Assembly: GCF_029892045.1 (NCBI RefSeq)
Contig: NZ_CP120368.1
Span: 1,114,001-1,178,000, forward strand
Origin: Sinorhizobium numidicum
Lineage (GTDB): Bacteria > Pseudomonadota > Alphaproteobacteria > Rhizobiales > Rhizobiaceae
Length of the DNA stretch: 64,000 bases
Direction: 5' to 3'
Within the stretch, counting starts at the first letter, position 1; each line of letters begins with the position of its first letter. The translations under genes and the position numbers were made by a program. Below, one piece after another: positions 36,324 to 46,567 of this stretch. The notes beneath the pieces were generated by a model, which had not been told where the DNA came from, made no database searches, and was given only the letters and a program-made list of their open reading frames with translations.

Positions 36324-37047
36324 AGATGCTCGTCAATTTCACACGCTGCGCCAATTCTTCGGCCGCTTCCTTGCGTTCGCTGTATCGGTCGGTGAGGTAA
36401 GCGGAGCAGTCGCGCGTCAGCAGCGTGAATTTCATGAGCTCTTCCATCACGTCGACCACGCGGTCGTAATAGCTGGAAGGTTTCATCCGCCCGTCGGCAT
36501 CGAACTCCTGGAAAGCTTTTGCGACGGATGATTGGTTGGGTATGGTGATCATCCGCATCCATCGGCCGAGAACGCGCATCTGATTGACGGCATTGAAACT
36601 TTGCGAGCCGCCGGAAACCTGCATGACGGCCAGCGTCTTGCCTTGCGTCGGGCGGATCGAACCGAGCGACAGCGGTATCCAATCGATCTGTGCCTTCATG
36701 ATGCCGGTCATTGCGCCGTGCCGTTCGGGGCTCACCCATACCTGCCCTTCGGACCAGAGCGACAGTTCACGCAATTCCTGCACTTTGGGATCGCTCGCGG
36801 GTGCCGCGTCAGGGAGCGGCAGTCCTGCCGGGTCGAAAATTCTCACTTCCGCGCCGAAGTATTCGAGCAGGCGGCACGCTTCCTGCGCCAGCAGCCGGCT
36901 GTAGGATACCGTCCGTAGCGATCCATAGAGGATCAGGATGCGGGGCTTATGCGTCGAGATGACCGGGCGTAGGGCGCCGGCATCCGGCAACCGCAATTGT
37001 TGCACGTTCGCGGCGGGCAGATCGTGCGCTCTGAAGACGTCAGACAA
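36322..37047 (-). CDS. arsH: arsenical resistance flavoprotein ArsH
   Basis: A 241-residue NADPH-dependent FMN reductase. [20 protein letters not shown] is the flavodoxin-like phosphate loop; [18 protein letters not shown] and [19 protein letters not shown] follow, as in ArsH. ArsH oxidises trivalent organoarsenicals or acts as a quinone/azo reductase. The TTG start at 37047 (protein [11 protein letters not shown]) lies behind AGGG and overlaps arsC by eight bases; a TTG seven codons upstream is also open. Last gene of the ars operon. Confidence 0.92.
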   Translation of the reverse strand: MSDVFRAHDLPAANVQQLRLPDAGALRPVISTHKPRILILYGSLRTVSYSRLLAQEACRLLEYFGAEVRIFDPAGLPLPDAAPASDPKVQELRELSLWSEGQVWVSPERHGAMTGIMKAQIDWIPLSLGSIRPTQGKTLAVMQVSGGSQSFNAVNQMRVLGRWMRMITIPNQSSVAKAFQEFDADGRMKPSSYYDRVVDVMEELMKFTLLTRDCSAYLTDRYSERKEAAEELAQRVKLTSI

Positions 37048-37462
37048 TGCGCTTGCCCTGCGGATCAAGCACGGCCTCGCCGTCTTCTTTGGAGAAGGAA
37101 CCCTTGTGTGTATCGGGCAGGATCTCGAGCACGACCTCCGACGGACGGCACAGGCGCGTTCCCATAGGCGTGACGACGAAGGGGCGGTTGATGAGGATCG
37201 GATGCTTGATCATTGCGTCGAGCAACTCGTCGTCGCTGAGTGCCGGATTGCTGAGCCCAAGTTCCTCGAACGGCGTTCCCTTTTCGCGAATGGCCTCGCG
37301 GACTGTCAGGCCCGCCGCTTCTATCATCGCCTTCAAATCGGCCCGGGATGGCGGCGTTTCGAGATAGGCGATGATCGTCGGCTCGATGCCGGCATTACGG
37401 ATCATCGCCAGCGTGTTGCGCGAGGTGCCGCAGGCCGGATTATGATAGATGGTGACGTTCAT
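37040..37462 (-). CDS. arsC: arsenate reductase, glutaredoxin-coupled type
   Basis: A 140-residue ArsC of the Spx/ArsC fold. [17 protein letters not shown] has the catalytic cysteine and the HX3CX3R site, and [13 protein letters not shown] contains the RP motif. It reduces arsenate to arsenite with glutathione and glutaredoxin. It overlaps aqpS by four bases upstream and arsH downstream. Confidence 0.95.
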   Translation of the reverse strand: MNVTIYHNPACGTSRNTLAMIRNAGIEPTIIAYLETPPSRADLKAMIEAAGLTVREAIREKGTPFEELGLSNPALSDDELLDAMIKHPILINRPFVVTPMGTRLCRPSEVVLEILPDTHKGSFSKEDGEAVLDPQGKRIV

Positions 37463-38160
37463 CGAGTTGTCTCCGCAGAGGTGTGGGTAACGGGTGTCTC
37501 AGCCGGCCTCAAAAGCCACTTCATCAGGAAAAGCGCAAAGGCCGCTCCGAGGAGCTCGGCAGTTATGAACCCGGGTAGATCGGTCGGCCGGATACCGGAG
37601 AAGGTGTTGGTCAAAGACCGTGCCAGTGCCACGGCAGGGTTGGCGAAGGAAGTCGATGCCGTGAACCAATAGGCGGCTGTGATGTAGAGGCCCACGAGCC
37701 ATGGTACCCCTTCGCGCCGAAAGCGGATGCCCGAGAGGATCGTCGCAACCAGTCCGAAAGTCGCGATAGCCTCCGAAAACCACTGTGCTGATCCGGAGCG
37801 AACCGTCGGCGATATGTCTAGGGGGGCGAGCGCGAACATCAAATGGGCGACGATAGTTCCCATGACGGCTCCGGCCACTTGGGCGATCAGATAGAGGCTG
37901 AAGTCGCGCCGGGACAGATCGCCGGAAAGGGTGAAGACAAGCGACACCGCCGGATTGAAATGCGCCCCGGATATCGGACCAAGGATGGTGATGAGCACAA
38001 CGAGGATCGAGCCGGTGGCGATGGTGTTGGCGAGGAGGGCCAGCGCATCGTCGGCCGTCAGTGCGTCAGCCATAATCCCTGAGCCCACAACAGTCGCAAC
38101 GAGAAGGCCGGTGCCCAACGCTTCCGCAACGCAGCGGCGGGTAAGGTCGAATTGCTGCAT
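37459..38160 (-). CDS. aqpS: aquaglyceroporin-type arsenite channel
   Basis: A 233-residue MIP channel with both NPA half-helices (GAHFNPAVSLVF and TSFANPAVALARSLTN) and six hydrophobic segments. In S. meliloti, AqpS replaces an arsenite pump: arsenite made from arsenate leaves the cell by downhill diffusion (established for the S. meliloti ars operon). It overlaps both neighbours with ATGA junctions. No ArsB or Acr3 pump is encoded nearby, in line with that mechanism. Confidence 0.95.
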   Translation of the reverse strand: MQQFDLTRRCVAEALGTGLLVATVVGSGIMADALTADDALALLANTIATGSILVVLITILGPISGAHFNPAVSLVFTLSGDLSRRDFSLYLIAQVAGAVMGTIVAHLMFALAPLDISPTVRSGSAQWFSEAIATFGLVATILSGIRFRREGVPWLVGLYITAAYWFTASTSFANPAVALARSLTNTFSGIRPTDLPGFITAELLGAAFALFLMKWLLRPAETPVTHTSAETTR

Positions 38161-38681
38161 CAGTTTGCCTTGTCGCCATCCGCGCTCGTTCCGCGGCCGA
38201 TTTCAACGAGGTGGCTGTGGAGCGCCATTCTGTCTATTGAGGCAAGTGGCAGGCTGATGAAGACCGTGATCCTATTCTTCAGAAACCGGGCGGCTTCCGC
38301 AAAAGCCCGTTCCTTTTCAAACTCGCTGCCATCTACTCGGGCGGGATCGGCCACGCCCCAATGCGCGGTCATCGGGTGCCCCGGCCATACGGGACAGGCC
38401 TCTCCGGCGGCGCTGTCGCAAACCGTGAAAATAAAATCCATCTGTGGCGCATCCGGCCCCGCAAACACGTCCCAGCCCTTGGAGCTTAAACCTTCCGTGG
38501 GATAGCCGCAGCTTTCGAGTTCCCGAAGAGCAAGCGGATGCACCTTTCCCTTTGGATTGCTGCCGGCCGAAAAGGCGCGGAACCGACCCTTGCCCTCGGC
38601 ATTCAGAATGGACTCAGCGAGGATCGAGCGCGCCGAATTGGCGGTGCACAGAAAGAGGACGTTGTAGACAGGTTCAGGCAT
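38160..38681 (-). CDS. low-molecular-weight phosphatase-fold arsenate reductase
   Basis: A 173-residue protein of the LMW protein-tyrosine-phosphatase fold. VLFLCTANSARSILAE holds the CX5R loop; FSAGSNPKGKVHPLAL and DFIFTVCDSAAGEACPVWPG carry the further cysteines typical of thioredoxin-linked ArsC enzymes. It lies between arsR and aqpS, overlapping both, so it should act on arsenate although its fold is unrelated to the other ArsC in the operon. It would be a second arsenate reductase using a different thiol partner. Confidence 0.88.
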   Translation of the reverse strand: MPEPVYNVLFLCTANSARSILAESILNAEGKGRFRAFSAGSNPKGKVHPLALRELESCGYPTEGLSSKGWDVFAGPDAPQMDFIFTVCDSAAGEACPVWPGHPMTAHWGVADPARVDGSEFEKERAFAEAARFLKNRITVFISLPLASIDRMALHSHLVEIGRGTSADGDKAN

Positions 38682-39030
38682 GGGATTTTTCTCTCGGCTG
38701 GCAGCAGGGAGTAAGATCAGCGATCAAGGGCGCGCAAAGATCCGGATGGCCGGCGCAACAATCCTTGAGCATGAAGCTGATGACATGGCGCAGGCCATTC
38801 AGGTTGGCTCGATAGACGATGGAACGGCTCTGTCGCTCCGTCGTCACCAAACCGGCACGCTGCAACTGCGCGAGGTGCGTTGACATGGTGTTGTGCGGAA
38901 CCTCCACCAGACGAGCGATCTCGCCGGCGGGCAGACCGTCGGGCTCATGCGTGACGAGCAGCCGGAACGCGTCGAACCGGGTCGGTTGGGCGAGGGCGGC
39001 AAAGGCCATGATTGCGCTTGATGTGTCCAT
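38674..39030 (-). CDS. arsR: arsenic-responsive repressor
   Basis: A 118-residue winged-helix repressor: FAALAQPTRFDAFRLL, AGEIARLVEVPHNTMSTHL (recognition helix) and SIVYRANLNGLRHV. The C-terminal cysteine cluster (DCCAGHPDLC and PCC) is the probable arsenite sensor, resembling regulators with cysteines near the C-terminus rather than in the DNA-binding helix. The longer open frame would start inside the operator palindrome, so ATG 39030 is preferred. First gene of the ars operon. Confidence 0.92.
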   Translation of the reverse strand: MDTSSAIMAFAALAQPTRFDAFRLLVTHEPDGLPAGEIARLVEVPHNTMSTHLAQLQRAGLVTTERQSRSIVYRANLNGLRHVISFMLKDCCAGHPDLCAPLIADLTPCCQPREKSHA

Positions 39031-39052
39031 ATGTCGAGATATATCGACATAT
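39029..39052. promoter_or_regulatory. ArsR operator
   Basis: ATATGTCGA-N6-TCGACATAT is a perfect inverted repeat that overlaps the arsR start codon; a further TCGACATCGA half-site follows immediately. Position and symmetry fit an autoregulated ArsR operator. Confidence 0.7.
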
Positions 39053-39095
39053 CGACATCGATGCAAGCCGGGCAGCGAAGCAGTTTCGCCTTCCG

Positions 39096-40100
39096 CTAAT
39101 TACGATTGGTCTGATCGCTCGATGCCGCGAGCCGCCTGCCGAGGAGGGGGCCGATCGTCTCCGCGCGGTTGGTCCAGACATAACCGGAAAAATTCGGCGG
39201 CACGAGCGCCAGATCGTCGGCATTGTCTATGCCTGAGGTGAAATCGCCGCCGCCATAGGGCCCAAGGAGAATGATTTCGCTTCCGGCGGCCGCCATGCGG
39301 GCTGCGAACCGGGCCGGCCAGCCCCAAAGAAACCGCGCGTAGTTGCCGGGCACGACGATGAGCGTGTCGTGGCACGCATCCGGCACGATGCCGGTCCAGC
39401 CATAGGCGGCGTAACGGCCGAGGCAGGCGAGCGTGGAATGCTTGTCGTAACCTTTCAGCCCCGGAACCAGCCGCAGCGTTTCCTGCGTTGGCGCGGCGCC
39501 GCCATAGACGCCGAAAACCAATTTCCGCCACTCGGGATGGGCGCGGAGCAGCACTGCAAGGGTTGCGCCTTCCTCCCGCCGCTCGCTCTTGAAGTTGATC
39601 AGGAAGCGGCCATGGGGCAGGGCGGTAAATACCTCCGTCAATGTCGGCATCTGGCCTTGTCCCCGGCCGCGGAAGGGAAAAGTCTTGCCGCCGTCGGCGG
39701 TATAGCCGTAGCCGATGTCAAGCGTCTTCAGCTTGGACATCGGAGTTTGTTCGGTCACGCCCGTTCCGTTCGTCCGGCAATCGAGCGTCCAATCGTGGAA
39801 GACTGCGAATTGGCGGTCCGGCGTCAGGTGGACGTCCAGTTCGATGACCTCGGCGCCGCTGTCGATTGCCGCGCGCATGGAGGCAATAGTGTTCTCGATG
39901 TAGGCGTGCCGCGGTCTTTCGATGCGCTCGGCCGTGCAGGTATCATTTTCAACGCCATCCAATCCATAGACCTGATGAATGCCGCGATGGGCGAGGATCT
40001 TTGCCGTGCCGGAAGGCGGCGTGACCAGGAGCGACGTGTTGAGGAGCCAGACAATGATGACGATGGCGACGAAGAATATGGCAGCGACGAGCTTCTTCAT
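39096..40100 (-). CDS. glycerophosphodiester phosphodiesterase family protein
   Basis: A 334-residue protein anchored by an N-terminal membrane segment (VAAIFFVAIVIIVWLLN). The GDPD barrel has ILAHRGIHQ, IENTIASMRAAIDSGAEVIELDVHLT (read in parts: ENTIASMRAA, ELDVHLTPD) and FHDWTLDCRTNG, the metal and acid-base residues. It hydrolyses glycerophosphodiesters or related phospholipid head groups in the periplasm. The ATG follows GAGGAGGATCACG; a longer open frame lacks this. It is oriented like arsR but separated by its promoter. Confidence 0.88.
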   Translation of the reverse strand: MKKLVAAIFFVAIVIIVWLLNTSLLVTPPSGTAKILAHRGIHQVYGLDGVENDTCTAERIERPRHAYIENTIASMRAAIDSGAEVIELDVHLTPDRQFAVFHDWTLDCRTNGTGVTEQTPMSKLKTLDIGYGYTADGGKTFPFRGRGQGQMPTLTEVFTALPHGRFLINFKSERREEGATLAVLLRAHPEWRKLVFGVYGGAAPTQETLRLVPGLKGYDKHSTLACLGRYAAYGWTGIVPDACHDTLIVVPGNYARFLWGWPARFAARMAAAGSEIILLGPYGGGDFTSGIDNADDLALVPPNFSGYVWTNRAETIGPLLGRRLAASSDQTNRN

Positions 40101-40627
40101 CGTGATCCTCCTCTCTTGCGATTCGACGTCGCGCCACAATGTGGCATGACGATGATACCCGTCGGCACGTAACGTAAAGGTTATGCGGATTGCGAACGAT
40201 CTGTCACCCCCTTGGGTTCCGGTCGGGCCACTGTTCGAATTCAGCCGCGCGCATGATCCAGCCGCCTCCGCGGTCACGGCATGTTCGTCGCCTTCGGATT
40301 TACTAAGGAAGCAAGTCTTTGAGGGGCCACAAAGAAGGCCATTGATAAACCGCTGAACGCCGCTAAGTTAATGGAAGTTCTGATGGATAGGAGCCCGATG
40401 AGGCTGGCCTGACGAAATCCTGCAGTTGGCCCCGCGTATTGCCGTACCAGCTCGCCGGAAACCGTGAGGCCGCTCCGAACTCGGTTCTCGCCGCTTCTGG
40501 ACGCGTCCGGCCGCCGTTTCCAAGCGCATGCCTGCCCGCATTCCCTCCGGAAGCCGACCGAACCGCTCACCGCGCTCCCATGCGGAGGAACCATGAGGTC
40601 CGTGTAGGTCTGGTGCTGAGGTAGAAT
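40101..40627. other. 527-bp region between GDPD and cfa
   Basis: Several frames are open but none shows convincing protein composition with a start signal. The region must contain the divergent promoters. No known RNA gene was recognised. Confidence 0.4.
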
Positions 40628-41884
40628 ATGAATCCGGCATTGTCGAATCTGCTCCGCCGTCTTGTCCAAAAGGGCAAACTGACGGTGATTTTTTCATCGG
40701 GTGAACAGGCCGTTTTTGGCGATGGCACGGGCAAGCCCGCGACCGTACGCATTATCGACGCCGAGGCGGAACAGGCCATCGTGCGCGATCCGGGACTGAA
40801 GTTTGGCGAAATGTACATGGATGGTCGCGCTATCGTGGAGGATGGCGACATTTTCGACGTCCTGTCCATCGTCAAGAGCAATGGTCTGGAAAAGGCGGCG
40901 ACCTTCACCAATTCCATGGTCGCGCTGTGGCACGTACTGCGCCAGCAGGTGAAGAGCCGATTGCCGATCAACCGCAATCGCTACAACGTCGCACACCACT
41001 ATGATCTCGATGGCAAGCTCTTCAATCTCTTCCTCGATGAGGACTGGCAATATTCCTGCGCCTATTTTCATCCCCCGGGCATTTCGCTTGATGAGGCGCA
41101 GCGCGCCAAGAAGCGGCACATAGCGGCGAAACTGCTGCTCGAACCCGGCCAGAAGGTGCTGGAGGTCGGCTCCGGCTGGGGCGGCATGGCGATGTATCTT
41201 GCTGAATCCTCGGGGGTCGAAGTCACCGGCATCACGCTCAGCGAGGAGCAACTGAAGGTCTCGCGCGAGCGCGCGGTCCGGCGTGGCCTGGCCGATCGCG
41301 TCCGTTTCGAGCTGCAGGACTACCGCACCATGCAGGGGCGCCAGTTCGACCGCATCGTCTCCGTCGGCATGTTCGAGCATGTGGGTATCGGCAACTACGG
41401 CAATTTCTTCCGCAAGATGAAGGAACTGCTGAAGCCCGAGGGCGTCATGCTGCTGCATTCGATCGGCCAGATCTACAAGCCTTGGGGCACCAACCCGTGG
41501 ATCGAGAAATACATCTTTCCCGGCGGCTATATCCCCGCTCTCTCGGAGGTGCTGCCGTCGGTCGAGAGCACCCGTCTGCTCGTCAAGGACATCGAAGTCC
41601 TGCCGATGCACTATGCTTGGACGCTCCGGGCCTGGCGCGAGCGTTTCGTCGCAAGGCGGGAGGAAGCCGTGAAGCTCTATGACGAACGCTTCTTCCGAAT
41701 GTGGGAGTTCTATCTCGCCGCCTCGGAAACCGCGTTTCTCTACGACAAGCACTTCATCTTCCAGCTCCAACTGTCGCCGTCATTGGAGACGGTGCCGGTC
41801 TCGCGAGACTATATCGCTGAGAAGGAGCGCGAATTGATCGAGTTCGAGAAGAACCGTCAGCGGCTGGAACTCGTCGCCGTCTAA
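40628..41884 (+). CDS. cfa: cyclopropane-fatty-acyl-phospholipid synthase
   Basis: A 418-residue S-adenosylmethionine-dependent enzyme that methylenates unsaturated acyl chains in membrane phospholipids. An N-terminal domain (1-100) is followed by [19 protein letters not shown] and YSCAYF at the active site, the SAM motif [17 protein letters not shown], and [14 protein letters not shown]. Rhizobia often have two cfa genes for acid or low-phosphate conditions; which one this is cannot be said. Monocistronic. Confidence 0.93.
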   Translation: MNPALSNLLRRLVQKGKLTVIFSSGEQAVFGDGTGKPATVRIIDAEAEQAIVRDPGLKFGEMYMDGRAIVEDGDIFDVLSIVKSNGLEKAATFTNSMVALWHVLRQQVKSRLPINRNRYNVAHHYDLDGKLFNLFLDEDWQYSCAYFHPPGISLDEAQRAKKRHIAAKLLLEPGQKVLEVGSGWGGMAMYLAESSGVEVTGITLSEEQLKVSRERAVRRGLADRVRFELQDYRTMQGRQFDRIVSVGMFEHVGIGNYGNFFRKMKELLKPEGVMLLHSIGQIYKPWGTNPWIEKYIFPGGYIPALSEVLPSVESTRLLVKDIEVLPMHYAWTLRAWRERFVARREEAVKLYDERFFRMWEFYLAASETAFLYDKHFIFQLQLSPSLETVPVSRDYIAEKERELIEFEKNRQRLELVAV

Positions 41885-42060
41885 AGCGGGATGGGTGCGG
41901 TTTCCCACCCGTACCTTCTCGAACTCCTGTCGTTCACGGCGACCGTAAGGGCGCCGTGCCGTTCCCATTCTTTGCCAACTTCTGTGGAGTTCGGGCGCGT
42001 GGCGACCGGCCTTCACTTGGCCATGATGGTCTGCACCGGTATGGTCCGGCGGAATCAGAA

Positions 42061-44376
42061 ATGGAACGCAGCATGGTTATGACCGCAAAGCCTATCGCCG
42101 CCATTATCGCCAGCGAAATCAAGGCGACCCCCGCCCAGGTCGGTGCGGCCGTCGATTTGCTCGACGCCGGGGCAACGGTGCCTTTCATCGCCCGCTACCG
42201 CAAGGAGGTCACGGGCGGTCTCGATGACACGCAACTTCGCACCCTTTCGGAGAGGCTGAGCTACCTGCGCGAGCTCGAAGCGCGGCGGATGTCGATCCTT
42301 GATTCGATCCGCGGCCAGGGAAAGCTCACCGATGATCTGGAGAGCAGGATTGTCGCCGCCACGACCAAGGCCGAGCTTGAGGATATCTATCTGCCCTATA
42401 AGCCCAAGAGGCGCACCAAAGCGGAAATCGCTCGAGAGCGCGGTCTGGAACCGCTGGCAGACGCCATTCTTGCCGACCGCTCGATTGCACCGGCCGAACG
42501 CGCTGCGGCCTTCCTGACTGCCGACGTGCCGGATGTGAAGGCTGCACTTGATGGTGCGCGCGACATCATCGCCGAGGGCATGACCGAGAACGCCGATCTT
42601 CTGGGCCGCCTGCGCAACCACATGAGGGAAGCAGCCTTCCTGCGTGCCAAAGTGGTTGACGGCAAGCAGGAGGCGGGCGCGAAGTTCTCGGATTATTTCG
42701 ATCATTCGGAGCGTTGGGCGACCGTGCCGGGGCACCGCGCACTCGCCATGATGCGCGGTTGGAACGAAGAGATCCTCTCTGTCGATATCGTTGTCGATGA
42801 GGAAGCGACATCGCCGCTGAGGCCCGTCGAACGTATGATTGCGGCCGCCTACAACGTCGGAACGCAACTGCCCGGCGACAAATGGCTGTTGGACATCATC
42901 GGCTGGACCTGGCGCGTCAAGCTCTCGCTGTCGCTCTCCCTAGACCTGATGCGCGAACTGCGCGAACGGGCGGAGGAGGAAGCGATCCGCGTTTTCGCGC
43001 GCAATCTCAAGGATCTGTTGCTGGCGGCGCCCGCCGGCTCGCGCGCGACCATGGGCCTTGATCCTGGTATCCGCACCGGCGTCAAAGTCGCGGTCGTCGA
43101 CGGCACCGGCAAATTGCTCGACACCACCACGGTCTATCCGTTTCCACCGAAGGACGACATTCGCGGGACCCAGGCAGAAATCGGGTCGCTCATTCGCAAG
43201 CACAAGGTCGAACTGATCGCCATCGGCAACGGCACCGGCAGCCGCGAAACGGAAAAGCTTGTTGCCGACATGCTCGCGCAACTGCCTGCGCCGAAACCGA
43301 CGAAGGTCATCGTCTCGGAGGCCGGCGCATCCGTCTATTCCGCGTCCGAAACCGCGGCGGCCGAGTTCCCTTCGCTCGACGTGTCGCTACGCGGCGCCGT
43401 GTCCATCGCGCGAAGGCTGCAGGACCCGCTTGCCGAACTCGTGAAAATCGAGCCGAAATCGATCGGCGTCGGTCAGTACCAACATGACGTCGACCAATCG
43501 AAGCTCAGCCGGTCCCTCGACGCGGTTGTCGAAGACGCCGTGAATGCCGTCGGTGTTGATCTCAACACCGCATCGGCGCCGCTGCTGGCGCGTGTTTCCG
43601 GCCTTGGGAAATCATCGGCGGAGGCAATCGTCGCTCATCGGGACGCCATTGGACCCTTTTCCAGCCGCCAGGAACTCCTGAAGGTGCCGCGCCTCGGCGC
43701 GCGGACCTTCGAACAGTGTGCAGGCTTCCTGCGCATTGCGAATGGCTCCGAGCCGCTCGACGCATCGTCGGTGCACCCCGAGGCCTATCGCATTGCGAAG
43801 AAGATCGTCGCAGCCTGCGGCCGGGACGTGCGCTCCCTGATGGGCGACAGCGCCGCGCTGAAGACGCTCGATCCCCGCGCCTTCGTCGACGAGCGCTTCG
43901 GCTTGCCGACGGTCAGGGATATTCTCGCCGAATTGGAAAAGCCGGGCCGCGACCCGCGGCCGAGTTTCAAGACCGCCACCTTCGCCGAGGGAGTGGACGA
44001 CATCAAGGATCTGAAAGTCGGCATGCAACTCGAAGGCACGGTGACCAATGTCGCCGCCTTCGGCGCCTTCGTCGATATCGGCGTGCACCAGGATGGCCTC
44101 GTCCACGTGTCGCAACTGGCCGATCGCTTCATCAAGGACGTGCATGAGGTCGTTAAGGCGGGCGACGTCGTGCAGGTTCGCGTGACCGAGGTTGACGTCG
44201 CCAGGAAGCGCATCGGCCTCAGCATGCGCAAGGATGGTGGCGCGGACACTGGGCGAGAGGCGAGGGGACCAACGTCGAACGGCGGTCGCACTCAGTCTAC
44301 GCCGCTCAAGAAACCGCAGCCGCCGGTTCAGGGCGCTTTCGGCGCGGCGCTTGCAGAGGCATTGAAGAAAAAATGA
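42061..44376 (+). CDS. tex: Tex family RNA-binding transcription accessory protein
   Basis: About 771 residues: an N-terminal helix-turn-helix-like region ([22 protein letters not shown] in two parts), [21 protein letters not shown], a RuvC-like YqgF domain ([17 protein letters not shown]), helix-hairpin-helix repeats ([20 protein letters not shown] in parts), and a C-terminal S1 domain ([26 protein letters not shown] in parts). Tex binds nucleic acid and influences transcription or RNA turnover. The start could also be ATG 42073 or 42079. The C-tail is glycine/lysine-rich. Confidence 0.93.
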   Translation: MERSMVMTAKPIAAIIASEIKATPAQVGAAVDLLDAGATVPFIARYRKEVTGGLDDTQLRTLSERLSYLRELEARRMSILDSIRGQGKLTDDLESRIVAATTKAELEDIYLPYKPKRRTKAEIARERGLEPLADAILADRSIAPAERAAAFLTADVPDVKAALDGARDIIAEGMTENADLLGRLRNHMREAAFLRAKVVDGKQEAGAKFSDYFDHSERWATVPGHRALAMMRGWNEEILSVDIVVDEEATSPLRPVERMIAAAYNVGTQLPGDKWLLDIIGWTWRVKLSLSLSLDLMRELRERAEEEAIRVFARNLKDLLLAAPAGSRATMGLDPGIRTGVKVAVVDGTGKLLDTTTVYPFPPKDDIRGTQAEIGSLIRKHKVELIAIGNGTGSRETEKLVADMLAQLPAPKPTKVIVSEAGASVYSASETAAAEFPSLDVSLRGAVSIARRLQDPLAELVKIEPKSIGVGQYQHDVDQSKLSRSLDAVVEDAVNAVGVDLNTASAPLLARVSGLGKSSAEAIVAHRDAIGPFSSRQELLKVPRLGARTFEQCAGFLRIANGSEPLDASSVHPEAYRIAKKIVAACGRDVRSLMGDSAALKTLDPRAFVDERFGLPTVRDILAELEKPGRDPRPSFKTATFAEGVDDIKDLKVGMQLEGTVTNVAAFGAFVDIGVHQDGLVHVSQLADRFIKDVHEVVKAGDVVQVRVTEVDVARKRIGLSMRKDGGADTGREARGPTSNGGRTQSTPLKKPQPPVQGAFGAALAEALKKK

Positions 44377-44617
44377 AAGCCGCGGTGGAACGCCTTTTGC
44401 CAAGGATCGTTTTCGTTTCATCGACTGCTTGTGTGACGGCGTCAGTGTATCGATCTATAAATTAGGTAATTGAGATATACACTGCGTTCGGTCATACTCC
44501 TCTGGTGGCGACATCGGTTCGTCGCGAGCAGGTGTCGACCATGAAATGCCGGTCTACGGCGGAACAGGTCAGCGGAAATCCTCTTCCGCCGGGGCTCCCG
44601 GCGAAAGGAGGTGCGTC

Positions 44618-44932
44618 ATGATACGCAATGTGGTCCGCGGCCTCACGCGAGCCGTCCTCTTGACGGTAGCAGTGGCGGCATATCCCTATCCGGCAGGCGC
44701 GCAGGCGGTCGCGAATTGTGCCGAGCGTACTCAGGTGATCGAGTTTCTTGCTCAGCAATACGCGGAAAAGCAAGCTGCGGTCGGCCTGATCAATCCCCAG
44801 GCTGTGATGGAGCTCTACGCTGCCGACAGCGGCAGTTGGACCTTGATCATTACGGATGTTTCGGGCCGAAGCTGCGTGATCCTCGCGGGCAAGAGCTGGG
44901 AAACGATAATCCCGGTGGGCCCGAAAGCCTAG
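44618..44932 (+). CDS. small periplasmic protein, 104 aa, unknown function
   Basis: AAAGGAGGTGCGTC gives a near-perfect ribosome binding site before ATG 44618. A signal peptide (MIRNVVRGLTRAVLLTVAVAA, cleavage near AGA-QA) precedes a mature domain with two cysteines (VANCAERT, GRSCVILAG) and a compact alpha/beta pattern. It is single and has no functional neighbours. I do not recognise the family. Confidence 0.75.
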   Translation: MIRNVVRGLTRAVLLTVAVAAYPYPAGAQAVANCAERTQVIEFLAQQYAEKQAAVGLINPQAVMELYAADSGSWTLIITDVSGRSCVILAGKSWETIIPVGPKA

Positions 44933-45099
44933 AAACAGGGTGACACCGCCCGACCCTGCATAGCCGTCGAGCGATGGCGCATCCGCCACCGCACGAAGTT
45001 ACGAGCCGTTGATCGTCCAACCGCCGATCCTCTGTCACCTAGTCCGGCCGAGAGAAGCGGTCACACGACTTCGCTCGTGACCGCAAGTTCCCCTCCCGA

Positions 45100-46413
45100 T
45101 CAATCAGGCCTGCCGATGCTGGCATAGGTAAAGCCGTGTTTGACGACCTCGTCCTTGCGGTAGATGTTGCGCAGGTCGACGAGTAGTGGCGTCGTCATGG
45201 TGGCCTTCAGCCGGTCGAAATCCAACGCCCGGAACTCGTTCCACTCCGTGATGATCACCAGCGCATCGGCTTGCGCCGCCGCCTCGTAGGGATCTCTCGC
45301 GTGCTCCATGCCTTCTATGAGCTTGCGGGCGTTTTCCATGCCTTCCGGGTCGTAGCCGGTGACTTTGGCTCCGGCATCCTGCAGAGCCTGGACGATGGCG
45401 ATCGCCGGGCTATCGCGCATGTCGTCTGTGTTCGGCTTGAAGGTGAGGCCGAGAACCGCGACCTTGCGGCCGCGCATGTCCCCGCCAGCCGCGGCGATCA
45501 CCTTGCGGCCCATCGCCCGCTTGCGGTTGTCATTGACGGCGACTGTGGTCTCCACCAGTCGGACCGGGCTGTCGTGATCCTGAGCGGTCTTGACCAGCGC
45601 CAATGTGTCCTTTGGAAAACAGGAGCCGCCATAACCCGGGCCGGCATGCAGGAATTTTCCACCGATGCGTCCATCAAGGCCGATGCCGCGGGCTACATCC
45701 TGGACGTTGGCGCCGACCTTTTCGCAAAGGTCCGCCATCTCGTTGATGAAGGTGATCTTCATCGCCAGGAAGGCATTGCCTGCGTATTTGATCAGTTCCG
45801 AGGTGCGGCGCGAGGTAAAGACGAGGGGTGACTGGTTTAGGTAGAGCGGGCGATAGACCTCGGTCATCACGTCGCGCGCGCGCTGATTATTGCCGTCAAG
45901 GCCGATGACAATTCGGTCGGGCCGCTTGAAATCCTCGATCGCTGCGCCTTCGCGCAGGAACTCCGGATTGGAGACGACGGCAAAGTCCGCATCCGGATTG
46001 GTTTCGCGAATGATGCGCTCGACCTCGTCGCCGGTGCCGACCGGCACGGTCGACTTGGTTACGACGACGGTAAAGCCCTTGAGGTTCGCGGCTATCTCGC
46101 GTGCCGCGGCATGGACATAAGACAGGTCAGCATGGCCGTCGCCGCGCCGCGACGGCGTGCCGACGGCGATGAAGACGACGTCGCTGCCGGCCACGGCGGC
46201 GTTGAGGTCGGTGGTGAAAGTCAGGCGTCCCGCGGCGACATTGCTGGCAACGAGATGATCGAGGCCCGGCTCGAAGATCGGGATCTGCCCTTTCTTGAGC
46301 GCTGTGATCTTGCCTTCGTCCTTATCGAGGCAGACGACTTCATGGCCAAAATCCGCGAAACACACGCCGGAAACGAGGCCGACATAGCCGGCGCCAATCA
46401 TCGTAATCTTCAT
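45100..46413 (-). CDS. rkpK: UDP-glucose 6-dehydrogenase
   Basis: A 437-residue enzyme oxidising UDP-glucose to UDP-glucuronate with two NAD. The NAD domain starts MKITMIGAGYVGLVSGVCFAD (first residues KITMIGAGYVGL); LHAGPGYGGSCFPKDTLAL holds the catalytic cysteine, and AVLGLTFKPNTDDMRDSP begins the UDP-binding domain. In S. meliloti rkpK supplies UDP-glucuronate for K-antigen and LPS precursors. It lies downstream of lpsL in the same direction, so product and consumer genes are adjacent. Confidence 0.95.
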   Translation of the reverse strand: MKITMIGAGYVGLVSGVCFADFGHEVVCLDKDEGKITALKKGQIPIFEPGLDHLVASNVAAGRLTFTTDLNAAVAGSDVVFIAVGTPSRRGDGHADLSYVHAAAREIAANLKGFTVVVTKSTVPVGTGDEVERIIRETNPDADFAVVSNPEFLREGAAIEDFKRPDRIVIGLDGNNQRARDVMTEVYRPLYLNQSPLVFTSRRTSELIKYAGNAFLAMKITFINEMADLCEKVGANVQDVARGIGLDGRIGGKFLHAGPGYGGSCFPKDTLALVKTAQDHDSPVRLVETTVAVNDNRKRAMGRKVIAAAGGDMRGRKVAVLGLTFKPNTDDMRDSPAIAIVQALQDAGAKVTGYDPEGMENARKLIEGMEHARDPYEAAAQADALVIITEWNEFRALDFDRLKATMTTPLLVDLRNIYRKDEVVKHGFTYASIGRPD

Positions 46414-46567
46414 CCGCTTTTCCTTTGGCTGTTTTTAACAGTTGCTGTTTCTGAGGACGTTAGGATTTCGTCTATTGAATGGCGGGCAGAGCCGTTTTGC
46501 ACGCTCCCTGCAGCGCCGCAATCGTCAGGTCGGCACCAAAGGTCCCGGCCCGGCCCGTTTTATCCCG

